A stretch of 64,000 nucleotides of DNA. Origin: DATMER01 sp040349255 (GTDB lineage Bacteria; Acidobacteriota; Thermoanaerobaculia; Multivoradales; UBA5704). Below are positions 58,095 through 64,000 of this stretch, piece after piece. Under the pieces are notes generated by a model. That model was given only the letters and a program-made list of their open reading frames with translations. It searched no databases and was not told where the DNA came from. How positions within the stretch are numbered: the first letter of the stretch is position 1; each line of letters opens with the position of its first letter. Both the position numbers and the translations under genes were made by a program. The stretch is taken from the NCBI GenBank assembly GCA_040349255.1, contig JBEQUE010000211.1, positions 1 to 64,000 on the forward strand. The letters run 5' to 3'.

Positions 58095-58760
58095 ATGAAG
58101 CGATTCTGGCGCCACAACGGGTTGTCGGTTACTCTTCTCGGATTCTTCCTGGTCTTCCTCGTGGCCCAGGGCCTGACGGGATGGCGAGCAGAGTCGAACG
58201 AGTTGAAGGAGCATCACCGGCCCGGCATCGGCCTGGGGAAATATCTGACCAGCGGCGCCTTCCTTGAAGCCACCATGGAAAACTGGGAAAGCGAGTTCCT
58301 TCAGATGGCGGCCTACGTGATTTTCACGACCTTTCTTTACCAGCGGGGATCCGCCGAGTCGAAAGATCCGGAGAAGAACGAAGCGGTCGACCGGGATCCC
58401 AGGGAGTCGCGGGAGAAGATCGACGCGCCCGGCCCTGTCCGTGCGGGAGGCTGGAGGTTGTGGTTGTACGAACGTTCCTTGAGCTTCGCTCTCCTGGCCC
58501 TGTTTCTCATCTCCTTCATCCTGCATGGCGTCGGAGGTGCCTGGGCCTGCAGCGAGGAGCGGGCCCTGCATGGTGAGCCTGCGATCGGTGTCCTCGCCTA
58601 CATGAGGAGCTCAGCCTTCTGGTTCGAATCCTTCCAGAACTGGCAAAGCGAGTTCCTGGCCATCGGGGCCATGGTGGTGCTGAGCATCTTCCTCAGGCAG
58701 CGTGGATCGGCGGAATCCAAGCCCGTGGACAGCCCTCACCATTCCACAGGCTCCGGATAG
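58095..58760 (+). CDS. DUF6766-family membrane protein made of two repeated halves
   Basis: A 221-aa protein. Two similar halves each carry a transmembrane helix, a short extracytoplasmic loop, an NWESEFLQ or NWQSEFLA motif, and a second helix ending in LYQRGSAESK (first half) or LRQRGSAESK (second half). The repeat is visible as SGAFLEATMENWESEF and SSAFWFESFQNWQSEF. Four helices are expected in total. The identical RGSAESK ends point to an internal duplication. DUF6766 proteins are small and of unknown function. No coupled neighbour is visible. Confidence 0.85.
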   Translation: MKRFWRHNGLSVTLLGFFLVFLVAQGLTGWRAESNELKEHHRPGIGLGKYLTSGAFLEATMENWESEFLQMAAYVIFTTFLYQRGSAESKDPEKNEAVDRDPRESREKIDAPGPVRAGGWRLWLYERSLSFALLALFLISFILHGVGGAWACSEERALHGEPAIGVLAYMRSSAFWFESFQNWQSEFLAIGAMVVLSIFLRQRGSAESKPVDSPHHSTGSG

Positions 58761-58827
58761 GCAGAAACCGGGCTCATTCTGGAGGCGCTTTTCCACCCGG
58801 TCCGATGTCATGCCGCCGTCAGCCACT

Positions 58828-59132
58828 TTATTCCTGTTCGTCCGGCTCCTCGTCGTCGGAACCCGCCAGCGTTCCGACGAGGAAATCGCCGCCCGGGAGA
58901 GATGAGCCGCTGAGCTTCGGCCTTCGCGTCGTCGTCGTCCGGCAGTCTGGCGACATAGGACTTGAAACCGCGAAGATGCTGGCCGAGATCCCAACCCCGG
59001 AGGCTGAGATTCAGCCGTACGACGCCTTCCCCGGTTTCGAAGTCAAACCAGGGTGCCTGGCCGCCCCTGCGGAAACACCTCTTCGAGCGGAATCTTCTCC
59101 ACTGGGAAGTACAGCGTGCAACCCTTGATCAT
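58828..59132 (-). pseudogene. Frameshifted small conserved gene
   Basis: From the ATG at 59132 the frame begins MIKGCTLYFPVEKIPLEEVF and stops soon after RPGTLV. In the next frame it goes on as WFDFETGEGVVRLNLSLRGW and KSYVARLPDDDDAKAEAQRL, and after a further shift near SPG ends GDFLVGTLAGSDDEEPDEQE at the TAA 58828-58830. Two frame changes across 305 bp make this a decayed gene, unless they are assembly errors. No function known. Confidence 0.7.
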
Positions 59133-59260
59133 GTCTCGGCACCCTCAGGTAGATTCCACCCGATCCTATCATCAGGAAAGCAGAGGACCGTGCCGCCGCC
59201 GCCCTGGCCTCCATAGTAAAGTTGCAGGGCCAGGAGGCGTCCGCGCAGACGTCTGCGCGA

Positions 59261-59289
59261 CGGAAAGAATCGCCTGACCCTTCTCGCGC
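59261..59289. repeat. 29-bp direct repeat, copy A
   Basis: CGGAAAGAATCGCCTGACCC plus TTCTCGCGC, identical to copy C at 60504-60532. A related unit follows at 59303-59326 (GAAGAATCGCCTGGCACCTC then TCCC). Copies A and C flank the hydrolase gene. Confidence 0.85.
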
Positions 59290-59302
59290 TCCCCGAAGAA
59301 TC

Positions 59303-59326
59303 GAAGAATCGCCTGGCACCTCTCCC
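59303..59326. repeat. Related AAGAATCGCCTG unit, copy B
   Basis: GAAGAATCGCCTGGCACCTC followed by TCCC. It shares the AGAATCGCCTG core with the 29-bp repeat and ends 14 bp before the hydrolase stop codon. Confidence 0.65.
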
Positions 59327-59339
59327 ACTCCATCGAGCC

Positions 59340-60377
59340 CTATCGCAACGAGCGCAGCCAGCCGTCGATCGCCTCAGCCACCCTGGGGTCCGTCTCGGTG
59401 ACGAGAGAGAATGCGGCCTGCGGGTCCATATCCGGTTCGGCGCGCTTGTAGAAGTGCTGGAGCTCAGGGAATACCTTCAGGGTGGTCGGCTTGGTGCCTC
59501 GCGCCTCGGCAAGCCGGTGCGCGTGCTTTTCGGGAACGCCCCCGTCACGCCCACCCTGGATGATGACGACCGGGCGGTCCACCGCGGCCAAAGCCTGCGC
59601 AGGATCGACCGCGTCCACCTCACGGATGTACATCAAGGCCTTCGAATCCAGGGTCGCGAGCATCGCGAGTTGCGGCTGCCTGGCGGCATCCGGCTGCAGG
59701 GGCTCGCCGCGGCGGATGCGAGCGGCGGCCTCGTCGAAGGCAGAGAGGTCCGCGGGCTTCCCATCCGGGCCGGGGAACATCAACGCCTGATCCCGCATGA
59801 TCCCGAGCAGGCCGACCGAGGGGCCGGACAGGCTGATCACCGCATCGACGTCCGGGGCCTCCGCTGCGAGGAGCGACGCGACGACGGCGCCCTCGCTGTG
59901 GCCGGCCACCGCCCAGACCCGGACCTTCTGTGCCGTGTCGCCGAGCTCCTCTCGCAGCCTGCGCAGGGCGGCCCGGGCCACCACGACCCGCTCCGCAAAG
60001 TGCCGGTGAACCTCGATCCGTTCGGGATCGATCACCTCGGAGCCCGTGCCCGGCCCGATCTTGGCGAACCGCAGAACCGCATGGCCCCGGGCCGCAAGCT
60101 GCTGCGCGAGGTCCGCATTCACCCGCGGATACAGGTTCATGAACGGCAGATTGCCGTCGACGTCGATGAACAGCGACCCCGGGATCAAGACGATCGCCGC
60201 CACGGGCTGTCCCGTGGCTGGGACCGTCAAGACCGCAGGGATACGCACACCGTCAACCTCGAGCGTCAAGGGACGCTCCACGAAATCGGCGGCCTGAGGG
60301 TTGGTGGCTGCCTGGGCCAAAGCTCCCGGCAGCAACAGAGACGCGGTGACTGCGGCGGCAAGAATCGTTTCGGACAT
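59340..60377 (-). CDS. Secreted alpha/beta hydrolase
   Basis: About 345 aa from the ATG at 60377 (MSETILAAAVTASLLLPGAL), with GGAGG seven bases upstream; ATGs at 60392 and 60425 are in frame but less well placed. Signal peptide to LAQAA. The nucleophile elbow is VAGHSEGAVVASLL, the oxyanion region IVLIPGSLFIDVDG, the acid RPVVIIQGGRDGGVPEKHAH and the His ELQHFYKRA. It is probably an esterase or peptidase of the hydrolase clan. It lies between 29-bp direct repeats, suggesting a transferred or recombined segment. Confidence 0.88.
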   Translation of the reverse strand: MSETILAAAVTASLLLPGALAQAATNPQAADFVERPLTLEVDGVRIPAVLTVPATGQPVAAIVLIPGSLFIDVDGNLPFMNLYPRVNADLAQQLAARGHAVLRFAKIGPGTGSEVIDPERIEVHRHFAERVVVARAALRRLREELGDTAQKVRVWAVAGHSEGAVVASLLAAEAPDVDAVISLSGPSVGLLGIMRDQALMFPGPDGKPADLSAFDEAAARIRRGEPLQPDAARQPQLAMLATLDSKALMYIREVDAVDPAQALAAVDRPVVIIQGGRDGGVPEKHAHRLAEARGTKPTTLKVFPELQHFYKRAEPDMDPQAAFSLVTETDPRVAEAIDGWLRSLR

Positions 60378-60731
60378 GGTTGTTGCCTCCATGGTTGGGC
60401 CCCTCGAAGAGGGCGATGGAGGCAAGGTACACCCTCACGTTACGTCAGGTGCAAGAGGGTCTTTGAAGATCGCGGAGTTCGACCGACAGGGTCTCGCCTG
60501 ACCCGGAAAGAATCGCCTGACCCTTCTCGCGCAGGCCCAGGCTCCGTGGAGCGTCGACTGCGTACCGGACTGACGCCCTTATGTCGGGCGACGCCGGCCG
60601 ACATAGGCAAGGCGCTTCTTCCTTTCCGGCGGCCGCACGGCTTTCAATCCTCCAAGCCTTGGAGGTGCAGCGAGTTAGCGCGGATCCGCCGCGGTCTCCG
60701 AAGAGGTCCGGGCTGCGGGCATGTCCGTTGC
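60378..60731. other. Intergenic stretch holding repeat copy C
   Basis: No gene supported on either strand. It contains the 29-bp repeat at 60504-60532 and, on the plus strand, the degraded upstream part of the next small secreted-protein gene. A weaker TCGCCTGACCCGG match lies at 60494-60506. Confidence 0.5.
60504..60532. repeat. 29-bp direct repeat, copy C
   Basis: Identical to copy A (59261-59289), 1243 bp away in the same orientation, on the other side of the hydrolase gene. Confidence 0.85.
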
Positions 60732-61079
60732 TCTCTCCTCGCGGTCCCTGGCCTCGCTTCGGCCACGAGCCACTTTACGGTACAGAACAACAGCAACAGC
60801 ACGATCAAGCTTGAGATCTACGACGGCGATGACACCATGTGCTGGCAGGATGCCAAAGTCGTGCACGTCGACGGCAATTCCTCCCAGAGCGTCAGTTGCA
60901 CCGGCGGCGGGAAACAACGCTGCAGGGTCGCCGTGTCGAACTCCACGTATCAGGATGAGGAGGCTTGCGTAGAGTCCCAGGACATCACGAGCTCATGCGA
61001 AACGACGGCCGTCATCAACGTTGACGATGGCAAAACGCTGGTGATCGAGTCCAACTATAACTACTGCGCGATCCAATAG
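60732..61079 (+). CDS. Small secreted Cys-containing protein, 5' end unresolved
   Basis: The frame ends at the TAG 61077-61079 and is open far upstream, but no ATG or GTG lies close to the signal-like SLLAVPGLASA. The mature part TSHFTVQNNSNSTIKLEIYD and KTLVIESNYNYCAIQ is clearly protein-like, with six Cys residues in pairs (MCWQDAK, VSCTGGGKQRC, EACVESQDITSSC). The start may have been lost by frameshift or deletion, so this could be a pseudogene. The given start marks only where protein-like sequence begins. No family recognised. Confidence 0.5.
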   Translation, partial: SLLAVPGLASATSHFTVQNNSNSTIKLEIYDGDDTMCWQDAKVVHVDGNSSQSVSCTGGGKQRCRVAVSNSTYQDEEACVESQDITSSCETTAVINVDDGKTLVIESNYNYCAIQ

Positions 61080-61121
61080 CGACAGGGGATGAACCATCGA
61101 GCCCCCGGCGGGTGCTCACAC

Positions 61122-61152
61122 AGTCCTCCGGCGCGCCGGGCGCCGGAGGACT
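61122..61152. other. Strong 13-bp hairpin, possible bidirectional stop
   Basis: AGTCCTCCGGCGC (61122-61134) pairs perfectly with GCGCCGGAGGACT (61140-61152) around GCCGG. It lies between the plus-strand small gene and the minus-strand Cys-rich remnant, so it could end both, though no T-run follows on either strand. Confidence 0.5.
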
Positions 61153-61163
61153 GCTCCGATGAA

Positions 61164-61325
61164 TCAATAGCAGTACGTGTTGTTGTGGCAGGTCCAGGGT
61201 GGCTGGCAGGGCGAGCCACCGCAGCAGACCGTCCCCGGAGGCTGAGAGGACGAGGAGACATTGCAGTAGACATAGACCTGGCTGGGCGAGCAGAAGAATT
61301 TCCAAAATGGTAAAATTGACCGGCT
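61164..61325 (-). pseudogene. Cys-rich peptide remnant without a start codon
   Basis: Open from just after a TAG (61326-61328) to the TGA at 61164-61166, 53 codons, no ATG or GTG. The C-terminal 43 residues include FFCSPSQVYVYCNVSSSSQ and TVCCGGSPCQPPWTCHNNTY, ending CY, with seven Cys. This looks like the core of a secreted or RiPP-type Cys-rich peptide whose leader has been cut off or frameshifted. Confidence 0.5.
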
Positions 61326-61394
61326 CTACGGCGTGTGCAATGGCGAGCGCAGAAAACTGGATGCCTATGAAGCTCGCCTGAAGGAGAACACGCA

Positions 61395-64000
61395 ATGAGG
61401 AAGCTTCGTCCGCCGCTCTGGCTGAGCCTGTTCTTCTTTCTTCCCTCCTCCATCCTGAGCGCACAGGGCGTTGTGGTCGAAGCCGTGGCCGAGGCATCGG
61501 CGCCTGAAAAGGCTGGAGCGCGGGAAGGAGACGTCTTCCATGCCTGGACGCGGCTGGCAAATCCCCCGGTCAATCCCGAGCCCGCCTCGGGGACGCTAGA
61601 GTCGCCGTTCGACTGGTCATGGATGGAAATCGAGCAGGCACCGCGAGGCATTGTCGAGCTCCGCGGCATGCGACAGGGGGAGCCACTCGTCGTCCAGGTG
61701 CCGATCGGGCTCTGGGAAGCCAAGGTGCGGCCTCTGCTGCCCGCCAAGCTCGAGGATCTCTACCGGCGCGGCAAGGAGCTCGTGGACAAGGAGCAGGTCG
61801 AGGAGGGAACGAGCTGTTGGCAGCTATTGGCCGAACGTGCCGGAGAAAGAGGGGACTGGCGCCTGCGGGCCTGGATCTGGCTGCTCATCGCCAGGACCTG
61901 GGATAAGGAAGGTGGCTACCAGCAAGCCGAGGCGGCATACGAGGCGGCACTGCGGGAGAGCCGGGATCCCACCTCGCGGATTGCGGTCCTGGACGCCATG
62001 GGCGAGTCCTTCGATTGGCAGCGACGCTTTGATGAAGCCGAGGCGGTCTACCGTTACTCCCTCGAGGTGAAGGAGGCCAGCTGGGGGGAGAGCTTGCAGG
62101 TGGCGCGAAGCAAGAACGACCTGGGCACGATTGCCTGGCATCGGACGGAGTCTTTCGGCGCAAGCCATCACTTGGCCGCGGCTCGGGAGCAGGTCGAAGG
62201 GGCTCTGGCCATCGAGGAAAAGTGGGCTCCCGAAGGGATCGCAGTGGCGAGAAGCCTTCATGTCCTCGGAGAGATCTCTATCGGGCAAGACGATAATAAG
62301 AAGGCGGCTATGTACCTCGACAGATCCCTCTCGATCAGCAAGGTGCTGGAACCTGTCAGCCCGAACCTGGCTGGGACCCTGTTTTGGCTGGGCTGGTTGG
62401 CTGGCGAAGGAGAGCCTGGAGAAAAGGCTAAGCCCTTGTATCAACAAGCCTTGTCCGCTCTCGGGAAAAACCCATCTCCGAGCCTGTTGATGGCGGACAT
62501 TCTGCATTCCCTGGGGAGCCAGTGCGAAGATCTGGTCGAGGCAGAGGACTATTTCCGGAGATCGTTGTCGATGAAGTCGAAGCTGGCGCCAGAAAGCCTG
62601 GAGCTGGCGTTGGTTTTGAACAAGCTCGGCATGGCGGCTCTTGCGCGGATCGATCTGAACTCTGCGGAAGAGTACTTCAACAGGTCGTTAGACCTTGGTT
62701 TGCGACTGGCCCCTGGAAGCAGGGAGGTCGCTTGGAATTTGCGCTGTCTGGGCGACGTGGCCAGGGAACGCGGCGATTTCGCAACGGCCGAGCGCTATCA
62801 CCGGGAGGCGTTGGAGCTCCTTAAACAACTCGAGCCTCAAAACCCTTATTTGGGGCGAGAGATGGGAACCCTCGCCATGATGCTTGGAGACCTGGAAGCG
62901 GCCGAGAATTATCTTCAACGCTTTCCAGTGCGGAGCTTGGCCCTTCAGTGTTTGGGAGAAGCAGCCCTCGAGCGCGGTCATCTGAAAAAAGCAGAGAGCT
63001 ATTTGCGGGACTACTTGGCTGACGCCGAGCTACCTGCCAGCAGTGTCTACCAATCCTTGGCGAATGTCCTTCGCCAGACGGGCCGGTTGAAAGAGGCGGT
63101 CCGGTACGCAGATCTCTCGATCGCAACACTGGAAGCAGAGATCGGCAGACTTGCGGGATCTCAGGAAGCGCAGGGCAAGGTCCGCGGCCGGAACGACATC
63201 TATCGTGATGCGCTGCGCTTGCAGTTGGAGCTGGACCATCCGCAGGAAGCCTTCCACCTTCTGGAGCGGTTTCGGGCGCAGGCCTTCCTGGCCCTGCTAG
63301 CGCAACGGGACCTCACCTTTGCGGTCGATCTCTCGCCCGAGCTTGATCAGGAGCGCCGCCGGCTGGCTGATTCGTACGATCGCAACCAACTACGGCTCGC
63401 CGAGCTCGATCCGGAGAAAGACGAGAAAGCGATCGCGCCGCTCCTGCGTGAACAGGCTCAACTGCGCCGGCGGCGCGAGGAGATCGCAGCCGAGATACGC
63501 CGGACCTCTCCCCGGCTGGCCAACCTGCAAGATCCCCAGGCGCTGACCTTTGAACAGGTCCGGGAGGCGCTCGACCCGGGTACGGTGATGCTGTCCTACA
63601 GCGTTGGCAAGGAGCAGACCCACCTGTTCATCGTCACCCCGGGGCGCGAGCTCCAGGTCGAGACGCTGGCGGTTGGAAGACAGGCTCTCGAAAAGGACGT
63701 CGAGCGATTCCGCCAGCTCATGGACCAGACCCGGGCTGGCTCGGGTCTCGGCGCGGAGGGTCTGGGCTGGTTTAGCCGCAGGCTCTACCACCTGCTGATC
63801 GAGCCGGCAGAGAAGTGGATCGCGACCGGGGAGCGAGTCGTGTTCGTTCCTGACGGTCCCCTGCACCTGCTGCCTTTCGCGGCCTTGATCCGGAAGGATG
63901 GGCGGTACCTGGTGGAATGGAAGCCGCTTTCCACGGTCCTGTCAGGCACCGTCTTCGCCGAGCTGAAGAAGCAACGGCGCGACGCTCTTGCTGGAGCTGA
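61395..64000 (+). CDS. TPR-CHAT domain protein (partial, 3' end off the window)
   Basis: 868 codons to the window edge, with AAGGAGAACACGCA before the ATG. The signal peptide (LWLSLFFFLPSSILSAQ) predicts export. Residues about 130-620 are tetratricopeptide repeats (YQQAEAAYEAALRESRDP, RFDEAEAVYRYSLEVKEA, NSAEEYFNRSLDLGLRLAP, DFATAERYHREALELLKQL). A coiled region (about 640-715) precedes the CHAT domain, seen as VMLSYSVGKEQTHLFIVTPG and VVFVPDGPLHLLPFAALIRK. The catalytic HG and Cys motifs of the caspase-like fold would lie beyond the edge, so activity cannot be judged. CHAT-TPR proteins are caspase/separase-like peptidases, some known in defence or signalling. Confidence 0.9.
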   Translation, partial: MRKLRPPLWLSLFFFLPSSILSAQGVVVEAVAEASAPEKAGAREGDVFHAWTRLANPPVNPEPASGTLESPFDWSWMEIEQAPRGIVELRGMRQGEPLVVQVPIGLWEAKVRPLLPAKLEDLYRRGKELVDKEQVEEGTSCWQLLAERAGERGDWRLRAWIWLLIARTWDKEGGYQQAEAAYEAALRESRDPTSRIAVLDAMGESFDWQRRFDEAEAVYRYSLEVKEASWGESLQVARSKNDLGTIAWHRTESFGASHHLAAAREQVEGALAIEEKWAPEGIAVARSLHVLGEISIGQDDNKKAAMYLDRSLSISKVLEPVSPNLAGTLFWLGWLAGEGEPGEKAKPLYQQALSALGKNPSPSLLMADILHSLGSQCEDLVEAEDYFRRSLSMKSKLAPESLELALVLNKLGMAALARIDLNSAEEYFNRSLDLGLRLAPGSREVAWNLRCLGDVARERGDFATAERYHREALELLKQLEPQNPYLGREMGTLAMMLGDLEAAENYLQRFPVRSLALQCLGEAALERGHLKKAESYLRDYLADAELPASSVYQSLANVLRQTGRLKEAVRYADLSIATLEAEIGRLAGSQEAQGKVRGRNDIYRDALRLQLELDHPQEAFHLLERFRAQAFLALLAQRDLTFAVDLSPELDQERRRLADSYDRNQLRLAELDPEKDEKAIAPLLREQAQLRRRREEIAAEIRRTSPRLANLQDPQALTFEQVREALDPGTVMLSYSVGKEQTHLFIVTPGRELQVETLAVGRQALEKDVERFRQLMDQTRAGSGLGAEGLGWFSRRLYHLLIEPAEKWIATGERVVFVPDGPLHLLPFAALIRKDGRYLVEWKPLSTVLSGTVFAELKKQRRDALAGA

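Overview
This is a high-GC bacterial chromosome segment. It has the look of Acidobacteriota, perhaps the Thermoanaerobaculia or Vicinamibacteria side. That is inferred from content: two Oar-type TonB receptors with N-terminal carboxypeptidase-regulatory domains, two alkaline-phosphatase-superfamily hydrolases fused to TPRs, a VWFA-related secreted protein, a CRTAC1/ASPIC protein beside a multihaem cytochrome, a TPR-CHAT protein, and an orphan class I lanthipeptide-like precursor. I see no rRNA, tRNA or CRISPR array. Both edges cut a gene: CoxG-like on the left, TPR-CHAT on the right.

Region by region. 1-10.1 kb (minus): a tightly coupled catabolic operon, coxM-coxS-amidase-fdrA-like-DUF1116-cyclase-coxL-coxG, mostly with ATGA overlaps. 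A NYN-domain gene with its own promoter and two-hairpin leader sits antisense between cyclase and coxL. 10.2-18.4 kb: TPR hydrolase, TonB receptor, a second TPR hydrolase, and a beta-lactamase-type serine hydrolase. 18.6-21.1 kb: small hypothetical genes and an internally deleted pseudogene. 21.2-27.6 kb: a secreted protein gene carrying a 98-bp MITE in frame, a VWFA-related protein, and twin beta-helix proteins. 27.6-29.3 kb: Ser/Thr kinase coupled to a TlpA-like thioredoxin. 29.3-34.8 kb (minus): pentahaem cytochrome-TPR, CRTAC1 protein and a short epimerase, with 1-nt gaps. 34.8-40.5 kb: secreted esterase, small genes, an AT-rich membrane gene, a large secreted fibronectin-III protein, a deleted copy of the DUF1801 gene, and a GNAT. 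40.7-42.6 kb: lipoprotein plus RiPP precursor, a 59-bp element present twice, a possible 41-aa peptide, and a 26-unit array of 20-21 bp repeats. 42.6-45.4 kb: two secreted peptidases. 45.5-51.6 kb: a four-gene overlapping signalling operon (hybrid kinase, CheR, CheB, receiver-kinase). 51.6-57 kb: second TonB receptor, a Cys/His-rich small protein and a carboxypeptidase-regulatory repeat protein. 57-64 kb: alcohol dehydrogenase, DUF6766 protein, a frameshifted small gene, a hydrolase between 29-bp direct repeats, remnants of Cys-rich small proteins, and the TPR-CHAT gene.

How genes work together: the first operon combines a molybdenum hydroxylase with amide-cleaving and carbamoyl/acyl-CoA-handling enzymes, so it probably oxidises and opens an N-containing ring or ureide; the substrate is unknown. 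The CheR/CheB operon looks like an adaptation-tuned multi-receiver phosphorelay rather than flagellar chemotaxis. The cytochrome operon suggests extracytoplasmic electron transfer. The strongest candidates for something undescribed are the two-turn-phased repeat array beside the orphan RiPP locus, the attenuator-led NYN gene nested in a metabolic operon, and the hybrid hydroxylase/FdrA/DUF1116 pathway.
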